This document shows, piece by piece, positions 51,313 through 60,510 of a DNA stretch of 64,000 nucleotides; position 1 is the first letter of the stretch; each line of letters starts with the position of its first letter. The notes beneath the pieces are model-generated. The model was given only the letters and a program-made list of their open reading frames with translations, made no database searches and was not told where the DNA came from. The position numbers and the translations under genes are program-made. This DNA comes from Paenibacillus glycanilyticus (GTDB lineage Bacteria; Bacillota; Bacilli; Paenibacillales; Paenibacillaceae): assembly GCF_030161375.1 (NCBI RefSeq), contig NZ_BSSQ01000010.1, forward strand, positions 186,001 to 250,000, written 5' to 3'.

Positions 51313-53631
51313 CTATACCCCTTGCACGGTTACCGTACCCTTGTCCCTGTCTGTCAGCACAAGCTTAGCTTTCGTGCTGCTGCCGTCCTGACGCTTGAAG
51401 GTAAGTTGGCTAGTCGCGCCTTTCTCCAGGAGAGACCGGATCATCGGGATCGAGATCGTTTTGCCTTGTTGCTCTTTCCAGATGACAAACGTGCAGCCAT
51501 CCCGGAAGGCGCTGCAGCCAAAGCCGCGTTTGCCTTCAATAATATGTCCGCTGCAGCCCGCTCTTGGACATGCCGCAATCGGCTCTCTCGTAGATGGTGA
51601 GGCTGGACGCTCCGCTGTCTTGGCGGCAGTTGCCGTACTCCTTGCCGAACTTGCAGCGGAAGTAGTGCGGGGCCTTGCAGACGATGCGGCTGTTCTGCTG
51701 CCACCGGCCGTTTTGGTTGAGCGGCTCCCTCGCTTAGCCCCCTGTTTGCCGCTATTCTCCCGCTCTTCGAACGTCCCTGGCGCTGCGGGGCGCTGCTGAC
51801 GCACTTTATCCACAATCATCGCGGCGAACTGCTTCACTTTCATTATAAATTGATCATCCGATGCTTCGCCGCGTGAAATTTGATGCAAACGCTGCTCCCA
51901 GCGGCCGGTCATCTCCGGAGAGGCAAGCAAGTCGACACCTGCCCCGCGGATTAATTCGATAGCGGCACAGCCTTTTGAAGTAATCTCCAGCTTCTTGCCG
52001 GTCAATCCAACATAACCTACCTGCTTAAGCCGTTCGATCGTAGCAGCGCGTGTTGCAGGAGTACCAAGACCCGTATCTTTCATCGCCTCGCGCAGCTCAT
52101 CGTCTTCCATGGACTTGCCTGCGCTTTCCATCGCCTTCAGCAAGGTCCCTTCGGTAAATGGCTTTGGCGGCTGCGTCGTTTTCTCCAGCGATTCCGAATT
52201 TACGCATGTGACGCCTCGCTGCGGATCAACGGAGAAAGGCTTGTCCGTTAACAGCTCCTCATCATCGCTATCCGCTTCTTCTTTGTCGCTTGCTTTTTTC
52301 TTCGATGGTTTTTTCGACGCTTGAGCCTGATCCTGCTGAACCACTTTCCAGCCAAGATCCAGTAACTCCTTCGCCTTCGTCCGGAACGTCTCGCTCTCCA
52401 CTTCCGTCAGCACCGTATGGTTCTTATAAACGGCCGGTGGATAATATTGCGACAGGAAACGTCTCACGATCATGTCATAAATGTTCTGCTCCTCGGCGCT
52501 TAATCCGGAAGGCCGCTTAGGCGTGGGCATGATCGCATGGTGATCCTCGACCTTAGCTGGGTTACAGACCGCTTTATTGCCTTTATGCACCCTGCTCCGA
52601 TCAGCTCCGTTAGCCAATTCTCGATAAGCGTCGTTGCCTTGCAGCATACTGAGCACTTTATGCATAACAGGAATATTCTCTTCCGTTACATAGTTAGAGT
52701 TCGTACGCGGATAAGTAATCGCCTTATGCTTCTCGTATAACGCTTGCGCAATATCAAGCGTCTTCTTGGCCGAGTAACCGTAACGGCCGTTCGCTTCCCG
52801 CTGCAAGAGCGTCAAGTCGTGGAGACGGAACGGATATTCCTTGCTCTCTGCCGTCTGGTATTCCTTAATGACGCCAGGCTTGCCTAACGTCTTTGCGGCA
52901 AGTGCTTCCGCCTTCGCTTTATCCGTTATCCGATCCCCCTGCCATATGCCGGAATATTGAAATCCGTCTTGATCAAACAAACCTTTCACCACGTAATACA
53001 TATCCGACTGAAAGGCGGTAATTTCTTTATGCCGGTCGTATAGTAGCGCCAATACCGGCGTTTGTACCCGTCCTACCGAGAGCAAGGCCTTATGGCGGAT
53101 CGTAAAAGCACGCGAAGCGTTCATCCCGATCAGCCAATCTGCCTCGCTGCGCGCCTTAGCAGCCTTTGTAAGAGGCGTATAATCCTCATCGCTTCTTATG
53201 CTGTCAAAGCCCTTGCGAATCGTCTCAGGCGTCAAATCCGAGATCCAGAGACGGTCTGTTGGCTGGGGGAGCTTCAAATATTGCCGGATGAGATGAAAAA
53301 TAAGCTGCCCCTCGCGCCCGGCGTCACAAGCATTAACGAGACGATCGCATCGTTTGGCAAGATCGCCGATCGTTTTCAGTTGATCCTTTGTCCGGGCATT
53401 TGGCCACAGCTTGAATTTATCCGGAATAATCGGCAGATCCTGATCATTCCATCTTTTGTAGCGCGCGTCATATTGGTCAGGCTCAGCTAAAGTAACCAGA
53501 TGACCGATCGCCCATGTAATAATATAACGGTCGCCTTCCAGGTACGTTCTTTTGTTCGATGCTTTTGGCTCTACAACCGCGGCAATCGTTCGCCCCATAT
53601 CCGGCTTTTCCGCAATAATTAATGTCTTCAA
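51313..53631 (-). CDS. topB: DNA topoisomerase III
   Basis: A 772-residue type IA topoisomerase. The N-terminal Toprim domain has IIAEKPDMGR and NACDAGREGQLI. The catalytic tyrosine region is KAITYPRTNSNYV (asparagine where many relatives have aspartate). GTPATRAATIERL follows. The C-terminus has an alanine/serine/threonine-rich linker (about 640-690) and a cysteine motif (CPRAGCSGHI, then FGCSAFRDGC). It relaxes or decatenates DNA. It starts with TTG behind GAGAGGCGATTAG and lies 18 bases after the gene upstream. Confidence 0.94.
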   Translation of the reverse strand: MKTLIIAEKPDMGRTIAAVVEPKASNKRTYLEGDRYIITWAIGHLVTLAEPDQYDARYKRWNDQDLPIIPDKFKLWPNARTKDQLKTIGDLAKRCDRLVNACDAGREGQLIFHLIRQYLKLPQPTDRLWISDLTPETIRKGFDSIRSDEDYTPLTKAAKARSEADWLIGMNASRAFTIRHKALLSVGRVQTPVLALLYDRHKEITAFQSDMYYVVKGLFDQDGFQYSGIWQGDRITDKAKAEALAAKTLGKPGVIKEYQTAESKEYPFRLHDLTLLQREANGRYGYSAKKTLDIAQALYEKHKAITYPRTNSNYVTEENIPVMHKVLSMLQGNDAYRELANGADRSRVHKGNKAVCNPAKVEDHHAIMPTPKRPSGLSAEEQNIYDMIVRRFLSQYYPPAVYKNHTVLTEVESETFRTKAKELLDLGWKVVQQDQAQASKKPSKKKASDKEEADSDDEELLTDKPFSVDPQRGVTCVNSESLEKTTQPPKPFTEGTLLKAMESAGKSMEDDELREAMKDTGLGTPATRAATIERLKQVGYVGLTGKKLEITSKGCAAIELIRGAGVDLLASPEMTGRWEQRLHQISRGEASDDQFIMKVKQFAAMIVDKVRQQRPAAPGTFEERENSGKQGAKRGSRSTKTAGGSRTAASSARPRTTSAASSARSTATAAKTAERPASPSTREPIAACPRAGCSGHIIEGKRGFGCSAFRDGCTFVIWKEQQGKTISIPMIRSLLEKGATSQLTFKRQDGSSTKAKLVLTDRDKGTVTVQGV

Positions 53632-53649
53632 CTAATCGCCTCTCTACTT

Positions 53650-54777
53650 CTAGCTTTGTACTTCCGTTTGACGCTTTAATGCTGCAAAGATCTTGCGGAC
53701 TCCGTTCGCCCAGTTCTTGTCTTCCGCGTAATCCTTATTAATCCAGGTAATAGGATCTACGCCTTCCGGACGTCCTTTGCTCATTCTAACGATGGTCTTG
53801 GACGCAATTCTCGCGGAGTCGAGTATAGTCGTATTGTATTCTTTCCAGCTATGGAACACATTGAACGGATTATTGGCTATCTTCTCCGCCTGTTTGTTCG
53901 ACTTGGGTACAAAAGCCTGCTCCTGCCCCGTAATCGCAAACAGCAAGAGCGGATGAATATCATACGTTTTGGCGGCAGCTATAATGGCATCCAAATAGGG
54001 CTGATCGGCTAAGATCGAATCTTTGCTCTCCAAATAATTAACCAGCTGAACCTTGTCGACCGTCACAAAACGAAGCTCAGCGGGCAAGCCGTTAGCCGAA
54101 GGCTTCATTTGATCGTAGGACTGCAAAGCAACAGGCGGTTGCAGCTTATTAGGAGAAGGCTGCAGCAGCGACCAGCCATACAGAAGCGAAGCACTTACAA
54201 GCGATAAGGACAAGGCAAGGTATACGGGCGTTTGCTTCCACCGCATAACCTTAGGAGCCAACTCGATCCGTTGCTCTACCGGCATAGGAATCACTTCCGC
54301 AAGCGTAGGCTCAGACTTCGCCTTCTCGTCTATTAACTGCTCGGTTTGAAGCCAAAGCTTCAGCTCTTCCCATGCAGCCGCATCCGTTGTTTCTTGCCGG
54401 TTCTTCGCCAGCTTGTCCATTTGGAGGTGAAACATCTCCCACGCTAGCGAAGCCCCTGTCTGTTCTTCAACCCAACGATGCAGCGGAAGCGCTACTTGCG
54501 GATTTCCCAGATCTAGCTCCAGGCATGCTTCAAAAATATCGTCCGCGCGTACGGGCATCTGTTTCTCCAGTACGGCTGTGCGAATGAGCTTTGCGGTAAC
54601 TTCGCGTTTCAGCTCCCCGTCAAATGACGGCAGCTGCTTGCGAATGATTCGCGTAACCGCATCCGCTACAATCTCTGCTTTCTTATCCTGCGGCAATGCC
54701 GCATATTTATGTTGAACGTATTGTCTTATGTTGCGAACATCGGTAGGGGTCAACACAAATGCATCATCGGTTGGCAT
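53650..54777 (-). CDS. Membrane protein with C-terminal glucosaminidase-like domain
   Basis: A 375-residue protein. The hydrophilic N-terminal half (about 1-230) has no recognised domain. One membrane segment follows (about 232-250, VYLALSLSLVSASLLYGW). The C-terminal domain (about 275-370) reads AAKTYDIHPLLLFAITGQEQAF, NNPFNVFHSW, DSARIASKTI and NWANGVRKIFAAL, resembling lysozyme-like glucosaminidase domains, with the candidate glutamate in GQEQAF. The topology would put the N-terminal half in the cytoplasm and the domain outside. Function unknown. Confidence 0.72.
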   Translation of the reverse strand: MPTDDAFVLTPTDVRNIRQYVQHKYAALPQDKKAEIVADAVTRIIRKQLPSFDGELKREVTAKLIRTAVLEKQMPVRADDIFEACLELDLGNPQVALPLHRWVEEQTGASLAWEMFHLQMDKLAKNRQETTDAAAWEELKLWLQTEQLIDEKAKSEPTLAEVIPMPVEQRIELAPKVMRWKQTPVYLALSLSLVSASLLYGWSLLQPSPNKLQPPVALQSYDQMKPSANGLPAELRFVTVDKVQLVNYLESKDSILADQPYLDAIIAAAKTYDIHPLLLFAITGQEQAFVPKSNKQAEKIANNPFNVFHSWKEYNTTILDSARIASKTIVRMSKGRPEGVDPITWINKDYAEDKNWANGVRKIFAALKRQTEVQS

Positions 54778-54827
54778 GACGAACTCTCCCTTAACGTCAT
54801 CTCACACCGATTTTACCACAATTTTCT

Positions 54828-55148
54828 TTACAAAGGGGAGGTGAGATTTGCAATGCGCCGCTGAATTTCATCGCTATCGATAAAGCTCCGAATCTGCTCT
54901 TTCTCGGAAACGGTAAATTGATATTCACAGTCGATATCTTCGTCTTGAGGTACGATTTGCGCGATTGCACCGCTATGCGTGCAAATAACAAGTCCGCTAA
55001 AATCAATGATGTCAGACGGTATAGGCGTATTCTCGGACACTTCAAACCGCAATACAATATCGACCCATTGATGATCCCTGCGCTCCATCGTCGCCGAGAT
55101 CGAATCGAACTTCAATTCAGTTACCGTGTCCAACCCGTATTTGATCAT
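54828..55148 (-). CDS. Hypothetical 106-residue protein
   Basis: A soluble acidic protein starting MIKYGLDTVTELKFDSIS, with VDIVLRFEVSENTPIPSDI and a terminal helix (EQIRSFIDSDEIQRRIANL). I do not recognise a family. GGGAGGTATAAGGAC precedes the ATG. It lies between the gltD terminator and the membrane protein gene, 50 bases upstream of the latter. Confidence 0.72.
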   Translation of the reverse strand: MIKYGLDTVTELKFDSISATMERRDHQWVDIVLRFEVSENTPIPSDIIDFSGLVICTHSGAIAQIVPQDEDIDCEYQFTVSEKEQIRSFIDSDEIQRRIANLTSPL

Positions 55149-55175
55149 GTCCTTATACCTCCCTATTCGACAAGA

Positions 55176-55195
55176 AAAGCGCCCGGAGGCGCTTT
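55176..55195 (-). terminator. Terminator of gltD
   Basis: AAAGCGCC/GGCGCTTT with a 4-base loop, followed on the minus strand by TTCTTGTC, 43 bases after the gltD stop. Confidence 0.75.
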
Positions 55196-55237
55196 CTGTT
55201 ATGAACCATTATCTTAATCGTCATGGCCGCCAAGAAC

Positions 55238-56728
55238 TTATGGCAGCATCGACGATCCCATCAAATATTTATCTACTTCGCGAGCAGCCTCGCGACCTTC
55301 GTTGATCGCCCATACAACAAGGCTTTGTCCGCGGCGCATATCGCCAGCTGCGAATACTTTATCAACGTTTGTTTTGTATTTGCCGTAAGCCGCTTTTACG
55401 TTCGTGCGGCGATCTTGCTCAAGACCAAACGAATCGATCAGCGTTTTCTCCGGACCTTCGAAACCTACCGCGATAAACACAAGATCTGCCGGCCATACTT
55501 TTTCCGTGCCTGGGATGTCTTTGTAAATTCTGCGGCCCGTTTCCGGATCAACCGTACGTTCGATTTGCACCGTGTGCAACTCTTTCAGGTTGCCGTTCGC
55601 GTCGCCAACGAATTTCTTCGTAAGCACGGAGAATGCACGCGGGTCTTCGCCGTACAAAGCTTTCGCTTCCTCTTGCGCATAATCAAGCGTGTACACATTC
55701 GGGAATTGCGGCCAAGGGTTGTTAATGATATCGCGTTCCAGCGGAGCTTTGCCAACCGTACCGAATTGCGTTACCGACTTGCAACCGTGACGCAGTGCCG
55801 TTGCTACGCAGTCAGTACCCGTGTCGCCGCCGCCAATAACGATAACGTCTTTATCTTTAGCGGAGATGTAATTGCCGTCTTCCAGGTTCGAATCCAGGTA
55901 GCTCTTGATGGTTCCGTTCAGATAATCCATCGCCAAGTGGATGCCATTAAGCTCGCGACCTTCGATTTCAACTTCGCGTGCTTTCGTTGCGCCGCCGCAC
56001 ATGATGACAGCGTCGAATTCCTTCAGAAGCTCATCTCTTGAAATATCTTTGCCGATTTCCGTATTCGTAACGAATTCGATGCCTTCTTCTCTCATCAGGT
56101 TCACGCGGCGATCCACTACGTTTTTCTCAAGCTTCATGGTAGGGATGCCGTAAGTGAGAAGTCCGCCAAGGCGGTCAGCGCGCTCGTATACCGTTACTTT
56201 ATGACCCGCTTTGTTCAATTGGGCAGCTGCCGCAAGTCCAGCAGGACCGGAGCCAACAACGGCAACTTTTTTACCGGTGCGTACTTTAGGCGGTTGTGCG
56301 ACAACCCATCCTTCTTCAAAGCCGCGCTCGATAATAGCATGTTCAATCGTCTTAATCGTTACCGGATCGCCGATCAGGCCTACCGTACAAGAGCCTTCGC
56401 ATGGAGCCGGACATACACGACCGGTAAATTCAGGGAAGTTGTTCGTTTTGTGCAGGCGGTCAAGAGCCTCACGCCACAAACCACGGTAAATCAGGTTATT
56501 CCATTCTGGAATCAAGTTATTAACCGGGCAGCCGGATGCCGAACCTGCAAGTTCCATGCCAGTATGGCAATATGGAGTTCCGCAATCCATACAGCGAGCG
56601 CCTTGCGTACGCAGCTGTTCATCCGACAAATGCTTATGAAATTCATTCCAATCTTTAATCCGTTCAATAGGATCACGATCGGCCGGCAATTCACGTTGAT
56701 ACTGCATAAATCCTGTAGGTGTAGACAT
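55238..56728 (-). CDS. gltD: Glutamate synthase small subunit
   Basis: A 496-residue GltD. The N-terminal iron-sulfur cysteines are in [12 protein letters not shown] and CPAPCEGSC. The FAD site is [23 protein letters not shown] binding is [11 protein letters not shown], and the C-terminal [20 protein letters not shown] is typical. It passes electrons from NADPH to the large subunit, which makes glutamate from glutamine and 2-oxoglutarate. No gltB is next to it, so the partner is elsewhere or this is a stand-alone GltD-like protein. ATG at 56728 follows GGAGGAAATTCGCAC. Confidence 0.92.
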   Translation of the reverse strand: MSTPTGFMQYQRELPADRDPIERIKDWNEFHKHLSDEQLRTQGARCMDCGTPYCHTGMELAGSASGCPVNNLIPEWNNLIYRGLWREALDRLHKTNNFPEFTGRVCPAPCEGSCTVGLIGDPVTIKTIEHAIIERGFEEGWVVAQPPKVRTGKKVAVVGSGPAGLAAAAQLNKAGHKVTVYERADRLGGLLTYGIPTMKLEKNVVDRRVNLMREEGIEFVTNTEIGKDISRDELLKEFDAVIMCGGATKAREVEIEGRELNGIHLAMDYLNGTIKSYLDSNLEDGNYISAKDKDVIVIGGGDTGTDCVATALRHGCKSVTQFGTVGKAPLERDIINNPWPQFPNVYTLDYAQEEAKALYGEDPRAFSVLTKKFVGDANGNLKELHTVQIERTVDPETGRRIYKDIPGTEKVWPADLVFIAVGFEGPEKTLIDSFGLEQDRRTNVKAAYGKYKTNVDKVFAAGDMRRGQSLVVWAINEGREAAREVDKYLMGSSMLP

Positions 56729-56784
56729 GTGCGAATTTCCTCCATCCAATATTCCCGAAAAGCCTGTATAATTATTCTCTTAAA

Positions 56785-56813
56785 ACTATATCGGGAATCT
56801 TAAAATATTTCAA
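56785..56813 (-). promoter_or_regulatory. Promoter of gltD
   Basis: -35 TTGAAA (56813..56808), 17-base spacer, -10 TATAGT (56790..56785). Upstream at 56915-56928 is a palindrome, ATAACG-TT-CGTTAT, that could be an operator. Confidence 0.65.
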
Positions 56814-56947
56814 CAAAAAACTTCATTTATTACGCAAATATCGTATTAAAAAGCCTATCATTCTTATTTTCTGTCGTTAATGGATTATCCGCACAATCTT
56901 TTGCACTTTCTGACATAACGTTCGTTATTTGTACGATCTACTCTATT

Positions 56948-57442
56948 CTATGCCTTTCGGCGCTTGAAGGTTTGAAAGGTAAACGCATAGGCATTGCGGT
57001 CATCGCTCTCCACCCGCTCGGCATCGACGCGCTCCCATTCGTTGTCGTTAAACGAAGGGAAAAAGGCATCTCCGCCTTCAATGTTCGTATCGACTTCCGT
57101 AAGGAGCAGTTTGTCCGCAAATGGAAGAAACTGTGCATAAATATCCGCTCCGCCGATTACCATCAGCTCACCGTTATTTCCGTATTGATTAATTGCTTCC
57201 TGCACGGAATGAACAACTTCACAACCGTCTTTGACATAATCCGTTTGTCTGGAAATGACGACATTTGTCCGGTCTTTAAGCGGCTTTGGCAGCGACTCGA
57301 ACGTCTTGCGCCCCATCACGACGGTTTTTCCAACCGTATGGCGAGTAAAATAGGCCATCTCCGCAGGAAGCCGCCAAGGCAGCTTATTCCCGATTCCGAT
57401 CGTGCGGTTGCGGTCCATGGCTGCGATCATTGTAATCGACAT
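56948..57442 (-). CDS. folA: Dihydrofolate reductase
   Basis: A 164-residue DHFR: MSITMIAAMDRNRTIGIGNKLPW, the active-site acid as glutamate in LPAEMAYF, VVMGRKTFESLPKPL and VIGGADIYAQFLPFADKLLLTEVD. It reduces dihydrofolate to tetrahydrofolate with NADPH. It follows thyA by 18 bases, the usual coupling because thymidylate synthase generates dihydrofolate. Confidence 0.96.
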   Translation of the reverse strand: MSITMIAAMDRNRTIGIGNKLPWRLPAEMAYFTRHTVGKTVVMGRKTFESLPKPLKDRTNVVISRQTDYVKDGCEVVHSVQEAINQYGNNGELMVIGGADIYAQFLPFADKLLLTEVDTNIEGGDAFFPSFNDNEWERVDAERVESDDRNAYAFTFQTFKRRKA

Positions 57443-57460
57443 CGTTTGTTCCCTGCTTTC

Positions 57461-58423
57461 TTATACGGCTACCGGTGCCTTAATTGTAGGATGAGGCTCA
57501 TAATTCTCAATGGCAATATCTTCAACCTCAATGTCAAAGATCGATTTCGTATCCGGATTAATCTTGAGCGTTGGCAATTCGCGCATCTCTCTTTGCAACT
57601 GCAGATCGATCTGGTCCAGATGGTTCAAATAAATATGGGCATCGCCAAGCGTATGAATGAATTCCCCTACTTCCAGTCCGCACTCTTTCGCGATAAGATG
57701 CGTTAACAACGCGTAACTCGCAATATTAAACGGAATGCCGAGGAAAATATCGCCGCTGCGCTGATACAGCTGGCAGCTGAGCTTACCGTTAATGACATAA
57801 AATTGAAACATCGTATGGCATGGCGGCAGTGCCATCGACGGCACATCCTCTGGATTCCATGCCGAAACAATTAATCGCCGGGAATCCGGGTTTTTCTTGA
57901 TCGTCTCGATCATTCCCTTAAGCTGATCAATCGTCTCCCCTTGGGTCGTGCGCCATTCGCGCCATTGCTTGCCGTATACATTGCCAAGCTCGCCGTATTT
58001 CCCGGCAAAGGCATCATCGGTCAATACAAGATGCGTGAACTTATCCATTTGTTCCTTGTACAGGGCATTAAATTCCTCGTCCGACTGCGAACGCAAACCA
58101 AAGTCAGTCATATCCGGCCCGTCATAATCGGCGCTCTCCACCCATTTCTTAAATGCCCATTCATCCCAAATATGATTGTTATGTTTCAGCAGGTATCGAA
58201 TATTGGTGTCGCCTTTAATAAACCACAGCAATTCGCTGACAATCAGCTTGAAAGGCACTCTCTTAGTGGTCAACAGCGGAAATCCTTTATTTAAGTCGAA
58301 CCGCATCTGATAGCCAAATGTCGAGATGGTTCCCGTACCGGTGCGATCCTCTTTCTTCACGCCATTCGCAAGCACATGCTTCAGCAATTGTAAATATTCG
58401 ACTTCCGTCGTTTGTACAGTCAC
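57461..58423 (-). CDS. thyA: Thymidylate synthase
   Basis: A 320-residue ThyA. The catalytic cysteine is in [14 protein letters not shown]; other conserved blocks are [23 protein letters not shown] and [15 protein letters not shown]. It methylates dUMP using methylene-tetrahydrofolate. It is the long form (about 50 residues more than E. coli ThyA, as in Lactobacillus casei), with an insertion near residues 85-135. It starts with GTG behind GGAGTTGAAAGAAA. Confidence 0.96.
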   Translation of the reverse strand: MTVQTTEVEYLQLLKHVLANGVKKEDRTGTGTISTFGYQMRFDLNKGFPLLTTKRVPFKLIVSELLWFIKGDTNIRYLLKHNNHIWDEWAFKKWVESADYDGPDMTDFGLRSQSDEEFNALYKEQMDKFTHLVLTDDAFAGKYGELGNVYGKQWREWRTTQGETIDQLKGMIETIKKNPDSRRLIVSAWNPEDVPSMALPPCHTMFQFYVINGKLSCQLYQRSGDIFLGIPFNIASYALLTHLIAKECGLEVGEFIHTLGDAHIYLNHLDQIDLQLQREMRELPTLKINPDTKSIFDIEVEDIAIENYEPHPTIKAPVAV

Positions 58424-58498
58424 TTTCTTTCAACTCCTTGATTAACGATCCAAGCAACATATTCTTTCTATTTTAACATTTTCATGGCCGGTTTGTCT

Positions 58499-58987
58499 TC
58501 ACGTTTTCGCTGCCTCGTGTTGTCTGTCCCGTTTTCGTTTCATGCGTAATTCATGCCGTTCCGGTGCAGTTGCATAGATATGGATTTCTTGTTCGGACTC
58601 CGGATAAACTTTGGGCACCATCGTTGGTTTCCCCCGCTCGTTCAACGCCACAAATGTGAAAAACGCCGTAACCGTCGTTGTTCGTTCAGCCGTGTACAAG
58701 TTCTCGGACTGGACCGTCACGTAAACTTCCATTGAACTATTATGCGTCCAACTGACATACGCCTCTACCTCGATAACTTCTCCTACCTTGATGGGGGCTA
58801 CAAAATCGAGACTGTCCGTAGACGCCGTCACCACCTGCATTCGGGCATGACGCATCGCGGCAATCGCTGCCGCCTTGTCCATATATTCCATTAGCTTGCC
58901 GCCAAACATCGTATCATGATGGTTCGTATCCAGCGGAAAAATGATCTGCGTCATGACCGTTCTGGATGCACTCGCCGGCTTTTCCAT
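58499..58987 (-). CDS. Acyl-CoA thioesterase (YkhA-like hotdog fold)
   Basis: A 162-residue hotdog-fold protein: FPLDTNHHDTMFGGKLMEYMDKAAAIAA, then VVTASTDSLDFVAPIKVGE. The H-D-x-x-x-x-G motif with the catalytic aspartate belongs to the YciA/YkhA acyl-CoA thioesterases. A basic C-terminal tail (RMKRKRDRQ) is present. AAGGAGCGAAAGCTT precedes the ATG. It is a separate gene between thyA and the pdh operon terminator. Confidence 0.92.
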   Translation of the reverse strand: MEKPASASRTVMTQIIFPLDTNHHDTMFGGKLMEYMDKAAAIAAMRHARMQVVTASTDSLDFVAPIKVGEVIEVEAYVSWTHNSSMEVYVTVQSENLYTAERTTTVTAFFTFVALNERGKPTMVPKVYPESEQEIHIYATAPERHELRMKRKRDRQHEAAKT

Positions 58988-59028
58988 AAGCTTTCGCTCC
59001 TTAGGTTATGTACATGTATAATATGCAA

Positions 59029-59067
59029 AAAGAGGCCCGCATGCTGTTCAAGCTGCGGGACCTCTTT
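59029..59067 (-). terminator. Terminator of the pdh operon
   Basis: Stem AAAGAGG/CCTCTTT extended by a partly mismatched CCCGCA/TGCGGG, followed by a T-run on the minus strand, 23 bases after the lpdA stop. Confidence 0.82.
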
Positions 59068-59089
59068 CACTAAATCTCAAATAACTATA

Positions 59090-60505
59090 TTACTTCGCAA
59101 CCGTGTGGATCGGATGACCAAGCGCTACTTCAGCAGCGTCAAGTACGATCTCGCCAAGCGTTGGATGCGCATGGATTGTCAGTGCGATATCTTCGAGCGT
59201 AGCGCCCATTTCGATTGCCAGAGCAAGCTCGGCAATCATGTTGGAAGCTTCAAGACCGATGATTTGAGCGCCCAGAACAAGACCAGTATCCGCATCGGAC
59301 ACAAGCTTCACGAAGCCTTCAGTCGCGTTAAGCGACATTGCGCGGCCATTGATCGCAAATGGGAATTTGCCCACTTTTGTTTTGTAGCCTTTGTCTTTTG
59401 CTTCTTTCTCGGACAGGCCAACTGCGGCACATTCCGGATCGGAGAAGCAAACGGCAGGAACGCATTTGTAATCGATGACGCTAGGCAGACCGGAGATTGC
59501 TTCTGCTGCAACGCGGCCTTCGTACATTGCTTTGTGAGCAAGCGCAGGACCAGCGATAATGTCGCCGATTGCATAGATATGCGGGTTGCTAGTACGGCAT
59601 TGTGCGTCAACTTCAACCAGACCGCGCTCGCCAACTTTAACGTTAGCCAGTTCAAGACCAAGGTCTCCGTCTGTGTTAGGACGACGTCCAACTGTTACAA
59701 GCAGGTAGTCCGCAGTTACTTTCTCTTCTTTGTCGCCAACTTTGTAAGTCAGTGTAACGTCTTTATCCGTTTGCTCAGCGCCTTGAGCCATTGCGCCAGT
59801 AACGATATCCACGTTAGTGCCTTTAAGTTTCTTGGCAACGATCGAACCCATATCTTTATCGAAGCCTGGCAGAATAGCGTCGCCGCCTTCGATGATTGTT
59901 ACTTTTGTACCGAATTTCGAGTACATTTGGCCAAGCTCGATACCGATGTAGCCACCGCCGATAACGATGATGCTTTTCGGAATTTCAGGCAAGGACAACG
60001 CGCCAGTCGACGATACGATACGGCCGCTGAACGGGAATGCTTTCAGCTCGATTGGACGGGAACCAGTTGCGATAATGCAGTTTTTGAAACGGTAGCGCGG
60101 TGCTTCTTGATCGTTGAAGACACGTGCTTCGTTCTCGTTGATGAACATAACTTCGCCGTTAAAATATTGCACTTTGTTCGCTTTCAGAAGCGATGCAACG
60201 CCGCCGGTCAGTTTCTTAACGATACCGTTTTTGAACTCTTGCACTTTGTTCCATTCCACTTTCACGTCGCCGGCAGTGATGCCAAACGCCGAAGCATGGC
60301 TGATGGATTCATATTGGTGCGATGCAGAGATCAGAGCTTTCGAAGGGATACAACCAACGTTTAAGCAAACGCCGCCTACATTTTCCTTCTCCACTACAAG
60401 AACGCTTTGACCAAGCTGCGCTGCGCGGATTGCCGCAACATAACCGCCAGGACCAGCACCGATGACTAGAGTATCAATATCTAAAGACGGATCTCCTACT
60501 ACCAT
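59090..60505 (-). CDS. lpdA: Dihydrolipoyl dehydrogenase (E3)
   Basis: A 471-residue E3. FAD binding is GAGPGGYVAAIRAAQLG, the redox-active pair is in GGVCLNVGCIPSKAL, NAD binding is GGGYIGIELGQMYS, and the C-terminal catalytic base is in HAHPTLGE. It reoxidises dihydrolipoyl groups on E2 with NAD. It is last of four pdh genes, 5 bases after pdhC. GGAGGTGTAACTACA precedes the ATG. Confidence 0.97.
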   Translation of the reverse strand: MVVGDPSLDIDTLVIGAGPGGYVAAIRAAQLGQSVLVVEKENVGGVCLNVGCIPSKALISASHQYESISHASAFGITAGDVKVEWNKVQEFKNGIVKKLTGGVASLLKANKVQYFNGEVMFINENEARVFNDQEAPRYRFKNCIIATGSRPIELKAFPFSGRIVSSTGALSLPEIPKSIIVIGGGYIGIELGQMYSKFGTKVTIIEGGDAILPGFDKDMGSIVAKKLKGTNVDIVTGAMAQGAEQTDKDVTLTYKVGDKEEKVTADYLLVTVGRRPNTDGDLGLELANVKVGERGLVEVDAQCRTSNPHIYAIGDIIAGPALAHKAMYEGRVAAEAISGLPSVIDYKCVPAVCFSDPECAAVGLSEKEAKDKGYKTKVGKFPFAINGRAMSLNATEGFVKLVSDADTGLVLGAQIIGLEASNMIAELALAIEMGATLEDIALTIHAHPTLGEIVLDAAEVALGHPIHTVAK

Positions 60506-60510
60506 TGTAG

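Noticed and set aside
55223..56041. 272-codon plus-strand frame opposite gltD
   Set aside because: Antisense to gltD, with no family resemblance.
58916..60364. 482-codon plus-strand frame opposite lpdA
   Set aside because: Antisense to a clear E3 gene; the product resembles nothing and mirrors lpdA codon usage.
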